Source: an uncultured Eubacteriales bacterium
Lineage (GTDB): Bacteria; Bacillota; Clostridia; Lachnospirales; Lachnospiraceae
Direction of reading: 5' to 3'
Assembly (NCBI GenBank): GCA_900545225.1
Contig: UQXZ01000002.1
Location: 1 to 64,000 of the forward strand
DNA: 64,000 nt
Made by a program: the position numbers and the translations under genes. Shown piece after piece: positions 52,305-62,170 of this stretch; within the stretch, counting starts at the first letter, position 1, and every line of letters starts with the position of its first letter. Under the pieces are notes generated by a model, which worked only from the letters and a program-made list of their open reading frames with translations, did no database searches and was not told where the DNA came from.

Positions 52305-55300
52305 ATGAGAGATTTTTTAAATATCACACATGAATTCAACGGAATAAATGAGAGTGCAGAGATATTAAAGGGCAACGGAACAGTGCATTTTACGGGATTA
52401 ACCGGTGTGCAGGCTGCCCATATTTCAGAGCTTGTTAAGCAGAAAATCGGCGCAGATACTCACGTAATAATAGTAAATGACGAGCAGAAAGCCATATCAA
52501 TGACAAATGATATGGCTTTTTTGGGTGTGAATGTGGCCTATTATCCTGCAAAGGATGTGATATTTTACAACGTTGACATGCATGGCAATGAAATCATGTA
52601 CAAGCGACTTGCAAGTATCAGCAAATATATTGAGTGCTCTGAGAAAAATGAGCCAATTACAATAATTACAACAATAGATGCCTGTCTGGATATGCTTATT
52701 CCACTGGAGAAATATAAGAAATCCATAAAGAACATATCCATAGATGATGAAATCGACACTGATAAGCTTGCTGCAGAGCTTGTACAGATGGGATATGAGC
52801 GCTGTGGAATGGTAAATGAAGCAGGTCAGTTTGCCATAAGAGGCGGAATTATAGATATATTTGATGTGACATCTGATACTCCCGTAAGAATGGAACTCTG
52901 GGGAGACAGCGTTGACAGCATAAGAACATTTAATGCGGAGTCACAGAAGAGTATTTCGGAAATAGATAAGCTTCGCATATTCCCTGCAACGGATATGTTA
53001 TTTTCAGATGATGAAATACAGGAAGCGGCAGGATACATTTTGTCGGATATTGCCGTAAGACTTGATGAACTTGGGGACAATAATAAGAAAAAGGATTCTG
53101 AAACATATGAGAGATGTAACAGATTAAGAGCGCTTTCAGCCATTGTGGAGAGTAATTCCGTAAATCCTAAATTCATTTCATATTATGAAAAGAACATATC
53201 TTATTTACTGGATTATTTTGACGAAAACACTCTTATTTCCCTTGTTGAGCCAATGCTTCTTTCAGAGCGATTCGAAGAATTAAATACTGAATATACATCC
53301 AGTATGGAGAGCAGATATGCGGAAGGGTACTGTCTGGAACAGCAGACTCACGGCTTAAAGAACATTTCTGAAATGTATAAGTCTCTTGAGAAAAGAAAAT
53401 GCGGAATATTTACTTCATTTGACAGTAAGATCCACGGCATAAAGACAGACTGTACCGTAAGTATCAGAGCTATTTCAGCAGAAAATTACAATAATGCATT
53501 TGATCTTCTTCTTAAGGAACTGAAAAGTTATCAGAAGAGAAATTATCGAATCTGCCTTGTAACAAGCTCCACTGCAAGAAAAGAAAGACTTATCAAGGAA
53601 CTTTCTGACAATGAAGTCAGAGCATATAATGCCACAAATGATGATGCACTTGTTCCGGGAACCGTAGCTGTAATGCTTGGTGGTTTAAGTGAAGGCTTTG
53701 AATATCCTGAAAATAAATTTGTATGTATTTCAGAAAATGACATTTTCAAGGAGAAAAAGAGAAAGAAGCAGAAGAGAAAGCATATCGACATTACGGAGCT
53801 GGATATTGTTCCGGGGGATTATGTTGTTCATGAAAATCATGGAATCGGTGTCTATAAGGGTATTGAGAGAATTAAAACTGACAACATTTACAAGGACTAC
53901 GTAAAGATAGAATATGCGGGCAACAGTGCCATTTACGTTCTTGCTACACAGGCTGATGTACTGCAGAAATATGCAAATGCTGACACTGACAGAAAGCCGA
54001 CTGTCAATAAACTTGGAAGTGTGGCATGGAGTAATGCCAAGAAAAGAGCCAGCGAATCTGCGGAAAAGATTGCTGAAGATCTTGTTGAAATCTATGCCAA
54101 GAGAATGCAGCTTAAGGGATATCGGTTCGGTCCTGATGATGAATGGCAGAAAGAGTTTGAAGAGCTGTTCCCATATGAGGAGACTGATGACCAGCTTTCG
54201 GCCGTAGAAGATATTAAGACGGATATGGAAAGCGACAGAATCATGGACAGACTCATCTGCGGTGATGTAGGCTTCGGTAAAACTGAGGTTGCCATGAGAG
54301 CGGCATTTAAGGCTGTAAATGACGGAAAACAGGTGGCATTTCTTGCACCTACAACAATCCTTGCAAGACAGCAGTATTTATCATTTGTTAACAGATTTGC
54401 CACATTCCCTGTAAAAATTGCACACATGTCAGGATTCTGCACTACTGCAGAGAACAGAGCTACAGCAAAGGAAGTGGCGGCGGGAAATGTTGATATTGTA
54501 ATCGGTACTCACAGAATACTTTCCAAGGATATGGCATTTAAGAACCTTGGACTTCTTATTATTGACGAGGAACAGCGTTTTGGTGTTGCCCATAAGGAAC
54601 AGCTTAAGAAGCTCAAGGCAAATGTAGATGTACTTGCACTTTCTGCAACTCCTATTCCAAGAACATTAAATATGAGTCTTGTAGGAATAAGAGACATGAG
54701 TACTCTTGAGGAGCCGCCTGTGGACAGAATGCCTATTCAGACATTTGTAACAGAATACAATATGCAGATTGTTAAGGAAGCCATCACAAGAGAGGTGGCA
54801 CGAGGTGGTCAGGTATATTACGTAAATAACCGTGTTCAGGGAATAGAAAGTGTCACAAAGGAATTAGAGGAAATGATGCCTGACGTGACATTTGCATATG
54901 CCCACGGCCAGATGGATAAGAGACAGCTTGAAAGAGTAATGCTTTCATTTATCGATGGTGAAATAGACGTACTTGTATCTACAACAATCGTGGAAACAGG
55001 TATGGACATTGCAAATGTTAATACCATTATCATCGAAGATGCTGATAAATTTGGCCTTTCCCAGCTCTATCAGCTCAGAGGCCGAGTGGGAAGATCTGGC
55101 AGAAGCTCATATTCATTCCTGCTCTATAAAAGAGATAAGGTTGTTACTGAAGTTGCTCTTAAGAGACTTAATGCCCTCAGGGAACTTACTGATCTTGGCT
55201 CAGGTTATAAGATTGCCATGAAGGATCTGGAAATCCGAGGGGCAGGTAATCTTCTTGGAAAGACACAGCATGGATTCATTTCCTCAGTAGGTTTTGAAAT

Positions 55301-55832
55301 GTACACAAAGCTTATTAACAATGCGGTTGCCAAGCTTAAGGGTGAGCCTGTTGAAGAAAATGAATATGAAACATTAATTGATCTCAACGTAGATGCCTAT
55401 GTTCCAAATGATTACATCACAAGAGAAACTCAGAAGCTGGAAATCTATAAACGTATTTCTAACATTACTTCATATGAAGATGTAACGGATATGCTTGATG
55501 AGTTAAATGACAGATATGGTGCGGTTCCAAAGGAGACAATCAATCTGTTAAATATTGCATATATTAAGGCGCTGGCCCATAAGAACTATATCACCGAAAT
55601 CAGAGGTGGAAAGAAAAACGGCAAATGGACAACGGCGGCATATTTTTATAAAGATGCTTCGCCTGAATTTATTGAAGGTGTAAAAGTATTTTGTGAAAAG
55701 GCAGGTGGTTCATTTGTATTCCTGGATGGTGAAGAAAAGTGCCTTATGTGGTCATATCCTATTGCAAAAATAAGCAACTCCGGTGAATATCTGGAACTAA
55801 TAGCCAATGTGCTGGTGAAGTTAGGTGAGTAA
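52305..55832 (+). CDS. mfd: Transcription-repair coupling factor
   Basis: Mfd removes stalled RNA polymerase and recruits UvrA. The protein (1175 residues) has the UvrB-homology N-terminus, the RNA polymerase-binding Tudor-like region (VPGDYVVHENHGIGVYKG), and a RecG-like helicase: LICGDVGFGKTEVAMRA, DEEQRFGVAHKEQLK, TPIPRTLNMSL, and QLRGRVGRS. It starts two bases after pth, with no separate promoter seen. Confidence 0.97.
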   Translation: MRDFLNITHEFNGINESAEILKGNGTVHFTGLTGVQAAHISELVKQKIGADTHVIIVNDEQKAISMTNDMAFLGVNVAYYPAKDVIFYNVDMHGNEIMYKRLASISKYIECSEKNEPITIITTIDACLDMLIPLEKYKKSIKNISIDDEIDTDKLAAELVQMGYERCGMVNEAGQFAIRGGIIDIFDVTSDTPVRMELWGDSVDSIRTFNAESQKSISEIDKLRIFPATDMLFSDDEIQEAAGYILSDIAVRLDELGDNNKKKDSETYERCNRLRALSAIVESNSVNPKFISYYEKNISYLLDYFDENTLISLVEPMLLSERFEELNTEYTSSMESRYAEGYCLEQQTHGLKNISEMYKSLEKRKCGIFTSFDSKIHGIKTDCTVSIRAISAENYNNAFDLLLKELKSYQKRNYRICLVTSSTARKERLIKELSDNEVRAYNATNDDALVPGTVAVMLGGLSEGFEYPENKFVCISENDIFKEKKRKKQKRKHIDITELDIVPGDYVVHENHGIGVYKGIERIKTDNIYKDYVKIEYAGNSAIYVLATQADVLQKYANADTDRKPTVNKLGSVAWSNAKKRASESAEKIAEDLVEIYAKRMQLKGYRFGPDDEWQKEFEELFPYEETDDQLSAVEDIKTDMESDRIMDRLICGDVGFGKTEVAMRAAFKAVNDGKQVAFLAPTTILARQQYLSFVNRFATFPVKIAHMSGFCTTAENRATAKEVAAGNVDIVIGTHRILSKDMAFKNLGLLIIDEEQRFGVAHKEQLKKLKANVDVLALSATPIPRTLNMSLVGIRDMSTLEEPPVDRMPIQTFVTEYNMQIVKEAITREVARGGQVYYVNNRVQGIESVTKELEEMMPDVTFAYAHGQMDKRQLERVMLSFIDGEIDVLVSTTIVETGMDIANVNTIIIEDADKFGLSQLYQLRGRVGRSGRSSYSFLLYKRDKVVTEVALKRLNALRELTDLGSGYKIAMKDLEIRGAGNLLGKTQHGFISSVGFEMYTKLINNAVAKLKGEPVEENEYETLIDLNVDAYVPNDYITRETQKLEIYKRISNITSYEDVTDMLDELNDRYGAVPKETINLLNIAYIKALAHKNYITEIRGGKKNGKWTTAAYFYKDASPEFIEGVKVFCEKAGGSFVFLDGEEKCLMWSYPIAKISNSGEYLELIANVLVKLGE

Positions 55833-55842
55833 GGAGAAGTCT

Positions 55843-56610
55843 ATGTATATTTCAGAAAATGATATCAATAAATATCAGGGCTCAGAAGAAAAGAATAAAA
55901 AGGGACAGGATCTTAAGGAATTCCTTGAAGGCTACAATCCCAATAAATATCCTAACCAAAGTGCAACAGTAGATATGGCAATATTTGCAGTTGAGGATCT
56001 TGATTCATTTGACGGAGAGTCCATGAGAAAATTTATGAGGGACATTAAATCAGGTAAGGACACTGATAAGGAACTCCGAATACTTCTCATAAAGAGAGGA
56101 AATCATCCGTTTTTAGGCTGGTGGGCAACTCCGGGCGGATTTGTGGAATATAAAGAAGATATAAAAACAGCCGCATACAGAGAGCTTGAAGAGGAAACAG
56201 GCTGTACTGAGGCCATGCTTACAGAAGTCTGTGTCTGCGGTGATGTATATAGAGATCCAAGAACAAGAGTAATCAGCACATTATATACAGGTATTCTGGA
56301 TGCTGATGAAATAAAATACAAAGCCGGAGATGATGCAGCGGATGCTCATTTATTTACGGTTCATGTAAAAGAATGCGAAAATTCTGAAAAAACAGAGACT
56401 GTTGGAGGAATTAAAAAGACATATAAAAAATATTTACTGACACTTGAAAATCCGGAAAATGGCATAAAACTGAGTGCAGGTGTAGATTCATACACATATA
56501 AAGATAAGTTTTTAGAAGAAACAGAATACAAAGTGGTGGAAAAGGACGGAATAAGTGCAGATCATGGGGCATTAATAATGCATGCACTTGACAGATTTAC
56601 CCGCATATAA
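55843..56610 (+). CDS. Nudix hydrolase
   Basis: The protein (255 residues) has an intact Nudix box GGFVEYKEDIKTAAYRELEE followed by ETGC. An N-terminal stretch of about 75 residues and a C-terminal region lie outside the box. The WWATPGG lead-in resembles ADP-ribose or NAD-linked Nudix enzymes; the substrate is open. ATG 55843 is preferred over GTG 55825 because AAGGAG lies six bases upstream. Its first codons overlap nothing; mfd ends just before. Confidence 0.85.
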   Translation: MYISENDINKYQGSEEKNKKGQDLKEFLEGYNPNKYPNQSATVDMAIFAVEDLDSFDGESMRKFMRDIKSGKDTDKELRILLIKRGNHPFLGWWATPGGFVEYKEDIKTAAYRELEEETGCTEAMLTEVCVCGDVYRDPRTRVISTLYTGILDADEIKYKAGDDAADAHLFTVHVKECENSEKTETVGGIKKTYKKYLLTLENPENGIKLSAGVDSYTYKDKFLEETEYKVVEKDGISADHGALIMHALDRFTRI

Positions 56611-56692
56611 AGTTGAAACACTATTATGATAGTGTTATACTCTATGGGATTATCAAATGAAGCACAATGTGCTTAGAGGGGAATGTAGTTAG

Positions 56693-57994
56693 ATGAGCAG
56701 TTATATGATAAAGGGTAAGGTACCTTTGAAAGGTGAGGTACGAATAAGCGGCGCCAAAAATGCTGTACTTGGAATACTGGCGGCAGCAATCATGGCTGAC
56801 GAGACTGTAACAGTTGAAAATGTTCCTGACGTTAACGACTCTAACGTAGTTTTAGAAGCATTAGCTGACATCGGAGCAAAGGTAAAGCATACAGCAGCAC
56901 ATACAGTGGAGATAGACGGAAGTACTATATCTAATTACACAGTTGACTACGAAAGCATAAGAAGAATAAGAGCATCATATTATCTTATAGGTGCATTGCT
57001 CGGTAAATATAAAGAAGCTAAGGTTGCACTTCCTGGGGGATGCGATATCGGTAGCAGACCTATCGATCTTCACATCAAGGGATTTAAGGCGCTTGGAGCA
57101 GAAGTAGAGATACTTCCCGGTGGATTTATCTACGTTAAGGCAGATAAGCTTACAGGAGCCAATATTTTCTTTGATACAGTATCAGTTGGTGCAACAATTA
57201 ACCTTATGCTCGCAGCATGCATGGCTGAGGGAGATACTATCCTTGAAAATGCAGCTAAGGAGCCACATATCGTTGATGTAGCAAACTTCCTTAATGCAAT
57301 GGGAGCTAACATCAAGGGTGCAGGTACTGATATTATCAGAATCAAGGGTGTTGAAAAGCTTCATGGTACTACATATTCAATCATTCCTGATCAGATCGAA
57401 GCGGGAACATTTATGATCGCAGCAGCTGTAACAGGCGGTGATGTAACAGTATGTGATGTTATTCCTAAGCACCTTGAATCAATTTCAGCTAAGCTTATTG
57501 AAATGGGATGTACAATTGAAGAGGGAGATGAAACAGTCAGAGTTATTGCTCCGGCTCCTGAGAGATTAAAGGCAACTAACATTAAGACATTGCCATATCC
57601 AGGATTCCCTACTGACATGCAGCCACAAATGGCTGTAGCGTTATCCCTTGCAAAAGGCTCAAGTATAGTTAACGAAAGTGTATTTGAAAACAGATTCAGA
57701 TATATAGACGAGTTGGCAAGACTCGGAGGTAAGGCAAAGGTTGACGGAGGCACAGCATATATCGAAGGTGTTGAAGGATTCTCCGGAGCCAAGCTTATCG
57801 CTCCTGATTTAAGAGCAGGAGCTGCGCTTGTTCTTGCCGCACTTGCAGCGGAAGGGATATCAGAAGTTGATGATATCGTATACATTAAGCGCGGATATGA
57901 AGACTTTGCAGGTAAACTTAGAGGTATCGGTGCATTAATAGAAGAAGTTAATTCTGAAAGAGATGCTCAGAAGTTTAGATTAAAAGTTGGATAA
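56693..57994 (+). CDS. murA: UDP-N-acetylglucosamine 1-carboxyvinyltransferase
   Basis: MurA starts peptidoglycan synthesis by adding enolpyruvate to UDP-GlcNAc. The protein (433 residues) has ISGAKNAVLGILAAAI and the catalytic loop LPGGCDIGSRPIDLH with the active-site cysteine, so fosfomycin sensitivity would be expected from this residue. GGGGAATGTAGTTAG precedes ATG 56693. A second MurA is common in Firmicutes; only one is in the window. Confidence 0.95.
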   Translation: MSSYMIKGKVPLKGEVRISGAKNAVLGILAAAIMADETVTVENVPDVNDSNVVLEALADIGAKVKHTAAHTVEIDGSTISNYTVDYESIRRIRASYYLIGALLGKYKEAKVALPGGCDIGSRPIDLHIKGFKALGAEVEILPGGFIYVKADKLTGANIFFDTVSVGATINLMLAACMAEGDTILENAAKEPHIVDVANFLNAMGANIKGAGTDIIRIKGVEKLHGTTYSIIPDQIEAGTFMIAAAVTGGDVTVCDVIPKHLESISAKLIEMGCTIEEGDETVRVIAPAPERLKATNIKTLPYPGFPTDMQPQMAVALSLAKGSSIVNESVFENRFRYIDELARLGGKAKVDGGTAYIEGVEGFSGAKLIAPDLRAGAALVLAALAAEGISEVDDIVYIKRGYEDFAGKLRGIGALIEEVNSERDAQKFRLKVG

Positions 57995-58000
57995 TTTTTA

Positions 58001-58028
58001 AAGCCCGTCGCTAAGACGGGCTTTTTTT
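58001..58028 (+). terminator. Intrinsic terminator after murA
   Basis: AAGCCCGTC and GACGGGCTT form a stem with a short GCTAA-type loop and a seven-base T-run, six bases after the murA stop. Confidence 0.95.
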
Positions 58029-58143
58029 AAATATATTTTAACTATAAATATTTAAATATTCAGGAATGTCATATATTTATAATGATTTATTTTTAAAAAT
58101 ATGAGATTTCTGAATATAACTACAAATGAGAGGAGGTTAACTG

Positions 58144-59682
58144 ATGAAGCTCAGAACGAAGGTGATGATAGCCTTTCTGATTATGACGGTAATGCCAATC
58201 TTACTGTTTTGGCTTGTATTCCAGATTACAACAAAACACCAGATGAAAATAATTAGAGACACATATGGTCTTCCGGAAGATTATCAGTTGAGATACCTGG
58301 ACATTTACTCCCCTGTTACGATTCTCGGACAGGTAAGTGAACAGTCATATATGGAAATAAGCCGTGTGGCAGAAGAAACACCTGAAAAGTTTCTGGATGT
58401 ATCATATCTGGATGATCTTAATATAGAGCTTTCAAAAAAAGCCTCTTCCATTGTAGTTACATACAATGGCGATATGACATATAACTCATCAGGCTATGAG
58501 CTGGATGAAATAAGGGAGATTATTCCACAGAATACGGTGGTAGAAGGTCTTGGAAATGCGGGTATTTACAGAGCACAGAAATATCAGTGCCTTACAAGAG
58601 CTGTGGAATATCATACAGATGAAGGTGTTGGAACAATTTACATAATTACCTCCATGAATGAGGTTATACCGGAGCTTAAGAATTTCATAATCGAACTGAT
58701 TATAATAATTATTGAAATTCTGATATTTACGGCGGTTATACTTTATTTCTGGATTAACATATCATTTGTTAAACCTGTTTCAAAACTTAAACTTGCCACA
58801 AAGAATATTAAGGAAGGTAATCTGGACTTTAAGATAGATACAGCTGCAAAGGATGAAATGGGCGACCTGTCCCGTGGTTTTGAGGCCATGAGAGTTCAGC
58901 TTAAGGAATCTAAAGAAGAGCGTGAGAGATACGATAAGGAAGAAAAAGAGCTTATCAGAAACATTTCCCACGATTTAAAGACTCCTCTTACATCTATTAA
59001 GGGTTATGTGGAAGGTCTTATAGACGGCATTGCCACAACAGATGAAAAGAGAATGAAGTACTACCATACCATCAAGAACAAAGCTGAGGATATGGACAGA
59101 CTTATTGAGCAGCTTACACTTTTCTCAAGACTGGATAACAATAAGATTCCTTATGAGTTCAGAAAAATAAATGTACTTCAGTATTTTAATGACTGTATAA
59201 GTGAAATTAAGATGGATCTGGAAGCTCAGGGCATAACTCTGAAATATAAGACAAACTGCACTGAAGACATGGAAGTAATGGCGGATCCAATCCAGCTTAA
59301 GAGAGTAATTAATAACCTGGTAAGTAATTCCGTTAAATATAAGTCTAATGAAAGACCTTGTGTAATAAGAATCTGCGTATTTGATGAGGGAGATTATCTC
59401 CACGTTGAAGAAAGCGATAACGGAAAGGGTATTGCTGAAAAGGATCTTTCAAGAATATTTGACAGATTCTACAGAACTGATGAATCAAGAACAAGTCCGC
59501 AGTCCGGTTCAGGTATTGGACTTGCCATAGTAAAGAAAATTATAGAGGATCACAACGGCAGAATATGGGTTGAGAGTATTGAAAATCAGGGCACTACATT
59601 CCATATTAATCTCTTAAGATATAAAGAGGGAGAACAGCTTTCATTGCCGGATAATCAGAGAAAATCTAAACGAAAGAAGTAA
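58144..59682 (+). CDS. HAMP sensor histidine kinase
   Basis: The protein (512 residues) has a membrane segment at 8-28, an outer sensor domain of about 150 residues, and a second segment at 181-205. A HAMP linker follows (KPVSKLKLATKNIKEGNLDF), then the dimerisation helix NISHDLKTPLTS with phospho-accepting H276. The ATPase boxes are NLVSNSVKY, ESDNGKGI and GSGIGLAIVKK. AGGAGG precedes ATG 58144. The signal is unknown; the response regulator follows 147 bases later. Confidence 0.93.
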   Translation: MKLRTKVMIAFLIMTVMPILLFWLVFQITTKHQMKIIRDTYGLPEDYQLRYLDIYSPVTILGQVSEQSYMEISRVAEETPEKFLDVSYLDDLNIELSKKASSIVVTYNGDMTYNSSGYELDEIREIIPQNTVVEGLGNAGIYRAQKYQCLTRAVEYHTDEGVGTIYIITSMNEVIPELKNFIIELIIIIIEILIFTAVILYFWINISFVKPVSKLKLATKNIKEGNLDFKIDTAAKDEMGDLSRGFEAMRVQLKESKEERERYDKEEKELIRNISHDLKTPLTSIKGYVEGLIDGIATTDEKRMKYYHTIKNKAEDMDRLIEQLTLFSRLDNNKIPYEFRKINVLQYFNDCISEIKMDLEAQGITLKYKTNCTEDMEVMADPIQLKRVINNLVSNSVKYKSNERPCVIRICVFDEGDYLHVEESDNGKGIAEKDLSRIFDRFYRTDESRTSPQSGSGIGLAIVKKIIEDHNGRIWVESIENQGTTFHINLLRYKEGEQLSLPDNQRKSKRKK

Positions 59683-59829
59683 TTTCTGTTTATCTTTATA
59701 AATCATCTATAAATTATTTTAATATTTATAAGAAAAAGCATATTTTTATTAAAATGTGTTATATAATCAACACATTGATTAATAAAATGTAAATCTGCAT
59801 TTTATGACAGGTTTAGAGAGGGGGACTAA

Positions 59830-60519
59830 ATGAGTAAAGTATTAATAGTGGAAGATGAAGATGCAATCGCTGAAATTGAAAGAGATTACCTTGAACTTTC
59901 AGGCTTCGATGTAACTTTAGCCTCTGATGGTAAAGAAGGACTTGATATCGCTCTTAAAGAAGATTTTGATATTATAATTCTCGATATAATGCTTCCAGGA
60001 ATGGATGGATTTGACATCTGTAAGGAAATCCGTAAGGAGAAGGATATTCCAATCATCATGGTATCTGCAAAGAAAGAGGATATTGATAAGATAAGAGGCC
60101 TTGGAATCGGAGCTGATGACTATATGACAAAACCGTTTAGTCCAAGTGAGCTTGTTGCAAGAGTAAAGGCTCACCTTGCAAGATATGAAAGACTTCTTAC
60201 AAACAATAAGCCTGAAAATGAGATTATTGAAATCAGAGGAATTAAGATCGACAAGACCGCACGAAGAGTATTTGTTAATGGAGAAGAGAAGAGCTTCACA
60301 ACAAAAGAGTTCGACTTATTAACATTCCTTGCTGAGCATCCAAATCATGTTTATACAAAAGAAGAGTTATTCAGAGAAATTTGGGATATGGATTCTATCG
60401 GTGACATTGCAACAGTAACTGTTCACATTAAGAAAATCCGTGAAAAGATAGAAGCTGATACATCTAATCCTCAATACATTGAAACAATCTGGGGTGTAGG
60501 ATACAGATTTAAAGGTTGA
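59830..60519 (+). CDS. OmpR-family response regulator
   Basis: The protein (229 residues) has a receiver domain with phospho-acceptor D52 (IILDIMLPGMDG) and conserved K102-area SAKKE, then a winged-helix DNA-binding domain (KSFTTKEFDLLTFLAEHPN; TVTVHIKKIREKIE). It probably pairs with the kinase just upstream. GAGGGGGA precedes ATG 59830. Confidence 0.93.
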   Translation: MSKVLIVEDEDAIAEIERDYLELSGFDVTLASDGKEGLDIALKEDFDIIILDIMLPGMDGFDICKEIRKEKDIPIIMVSAKKEDIDKIRGLGIGADDYMTKPFSPSELVARVKAHLARYERLLTNNKPENEIIEIRGIKIDKTARRVFVNGEEKSFTTKEFDLLTFLAEHPNHVYTKEELFREIWDMDSIGDIATVTVHIKKIREKIEADTSNPQYIETIWGVGYRFKG

Positions 60520-60546
60520 TTATATTGAATCTATCAAGAGATGATA

Positions 60547-60572
60547 TTAACTTTATCAGGTGATAAAGTTAA
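60547..60572. other. Perfect 11-bp palindrome after the response regulator
   Basis: TTAACTTTATC and GATAAAGTTAA flank the loop AGGT. No T-run follows. It may be an mRNA 3' structure or a binding site, 28 bases after the response regulator stop. Confidence 0.6.
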
Positions 60573-60601
60573 CTATAAGATTTTAAATTTCATCTGACCG
60601 G

Positions 60602-60633
60602 AAAAAGCGCTGCATTTAGTTGCGGCGCTTTTT
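60602..60633 (+). terminator. Intrinsic terminator after the two-component genes
   Basis: AAAAAGCGC and GCGCTTTTT form a stem of nine pairs with a loop TGCATTTAGTTGCG whose TGC/GCG ends may pair further. T-run at the end. Confidence 0.9.
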
Positions 60634-60703
60634 GTATTTGTGGGTATTTGCCTGTTTATGATATATTTATCAACAACAGATTATTAAAAGAAACGAGAAG
60701 TAT

Positions 60704-61324
60704 ATGATATTTTATTTGCTTGGAAAAAGCGGATCGGGTAAAGATACAATTTTAAAGGAGCTGTTAAAGGATGAGAAATTGTCATTAAATCCTATTACGC
60801 TCTACACAACAAGACCCATACGCCCAGGAGAAGAAGAGGGAAGAGAATATTATTTTATAACTGACGAGGAAGCCATGGAGCTTGAGCTGTCGGACCGCCT
60901 TATTGAAATGCGTACCTACAACACAGCCTATGGCCCATGGAAGTATATGTCATATGACAACATAAGCACAACCGATGCTGATGGTGAGAAAATCCTTCCT
61001 GAGCGCAATTTCATAACAATAGGTACATTGGAATCCTATGTTAAATATGTAAATTACTACGGCGCCAAAAATACAATTCCTGTATATGTAACCGCGGATA
61101 TGGATACAAGAAGAGAACGATCTCATTTCAGACTTAACGGTACACTATCCGAGTTAGAGCTTAAGGAAATAGACAGACGACTTAAGGCGGATGAGGAAGA
61201 CTTCAGCGATGAGAATCTTAAGAAATGTAGTATCAGTACATCATTTGATAACTCAGGAAAGCTGGAAGACTGTGTAAATGAAGTGAAAAATTATATAAGA
61301 GAAAAAATAAAAGACACAGAGTGA
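60704..61324 (+). CDS. Guanylate kinase-like protein
   Basis: The protein (206 residues) has a P-loop GKSGSGKDT and the guanylate-kinase nucleotide motif TLYTTRPIRPGEEEGREYYF, then AYGPWKYM. The usual kinase has GPSGxGKxT; Lys and Gly are kept here. It may be a second guanylate kinase or a related nucleotide kinase. In B. subtilis the place beside yaaO is taken by tmk; here a kinase of this fold is far from the decarboxylase gene. AGAAACGAGAAG precedes ATG 60704. Confidence 0.8.
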   Translation: MIFYLLGKSGSGKDTILKELLKDEKLSLNPITLYTTRPIRPGEEEGREYYFITDEEAMELELSDRLIEMRTYNTAYGPWKYMSYDNISTTDADGEKILPERNFITIGTLESYVKYVNYYGAKNTIPVYVTADMDTRRERSHFRLNGTLSELELKEIDRRLKADEEDFSDENLKKCSISTSFDNSGKLEDCVNEVKNYIREKIKDTE

Positions 61325-61357
61325 TGATATAAAATGTTTAAATGAAGGAGGTTGTTT

Positions 61358-61912
61358 GTGTCACAAATTACAAAATATGCCCTTGAGAATTCTTTAAAGA
61401 ATCTGCTTCTGCAAAAACCTCTGGATAAAATTACGATCAGTGATATTACTGATGACTGTGGAATCAGCCGTATGACATTTTATTATCATTTTAAGGATAT
61501 TTACGATTTAGTGGAATGGTCATGTTTCGAAGGTGCCAGAAAGGTGCTTCAGGAAAATAAGACCTATGAAACATGGCAGCAGGGCTATTTGCAGATATTT
61601 GAGGAAGTAAAGAAGAACAAGCCATTTATTATGAATGTGTATAAATGTGTTCACAGGGAACAGGTTGAGAAATATTTACAGCCTCTTGTAAACAACCTAG
61701 TGCTGAATGTAATAAATGAAGAAGCACAGAATACAAATGTCACAGAAGATGACAAGCTCTTTATTTCACAGATATATTCCTATATTCTTATGGGACTTAT
61801 GCTGGACTGGATAAAGGATGACATGGAGCCTGATCCTGAAGAAATTGTTGGTCGCCTTGCAATACTGATAAAGGACACTATTCCTGAAGCACTAAAGAGA
61901 TTTAAAGTGTGA
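61358..61912 (+). CDS. TetR-family regulator
   Basis: The protein (184 residues) has an N-terminal helix-turn-helix: ITISDITDDCGISRMTFYYH followed by FKDIYDLVEWSCF, typical of the DhaS-like TetR group. The C-terminal half would bind a ligand. GTG 61358 is chosen because AAGGAGG sits six bases upstream. It lies 33 bases after the kinase-like gene and just before oleate hydratase, so it may control that gene in response to fatty acid. Confidence 0.88.
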   Translation: MSQITKYALENSLKNLLLQKPLDKITISDITDDCGISRMTFYYHFKDIYDLVEWSCFEGARKVLQENKTYETWQQGYLQIFEEVKKNKPFIMNVYKCVHREQVEKYLQPLVNNLVLNVINEEAQNTNVTEDDKLFISQIYSYILMGLMLDWIKDDMEPDPEEIVGRLAILIKDTIPEALKRFKV

Positions 61913-62068
61913 CGTAAAAGCAATCTTACTTATGTTTTCATATGTGGCGTAAGCAACACGTGTTTTGATTTGAAAGACGGATTTATAACCCGATTAGGAG
62001 TATATTGGTTGCGGGTTAGCGCCCGGTTTTATCATTTTCACGGTTTTGATAAATTTTAATACAACATC

Positions 62069-62105
62069 CACCCCATGATAAATTATTTATCTCGGGGTGA
62101 TTTTT
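62069..62105 (+). terminator. Intrinsic terminator before oleate hydratase
   Basis: CACCCC...TGATAAA and TTTATC...GGGGTG pair at 12 of 14 positions, followed by TTTTTG. It ends the TetR transcript. A second, weaker hairpin (AACCCG 61987-61992 with CGGGTT 62012-62017) lies earlier in the gap. The gap 61913-62170 holds no gene. Confidence 0.8.
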
Positions 62106-62129
62106 GTTTATTGTTTTAAATTTTCGGAG

Positions 62130-62148
62130 GTATATCATAAAAGTATAC
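62130..62148 (+). promoter_or_regulatory. Candidate operator before oleate hydratase
   Basis: GTATA and TATAC are inverted half-sites with a nine-base spacer (GTATATCATAAAAGTATAC), 23 bases before the ATG and beside the likely -10 region. It could be where the upstream TetR protein acts. The match is short. Confidence 0.35.
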
Positions 62149-62170
62149 TAATTAGCAGGAGGTCGTTATT

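Noticed and set aside
57391..57885. 164-residue minus-strand frame in murA
   Set aside because: It is antisense to the conserved murA body and made of low-complexity Ala/Ser/Pro; no promoter or ribosome site.
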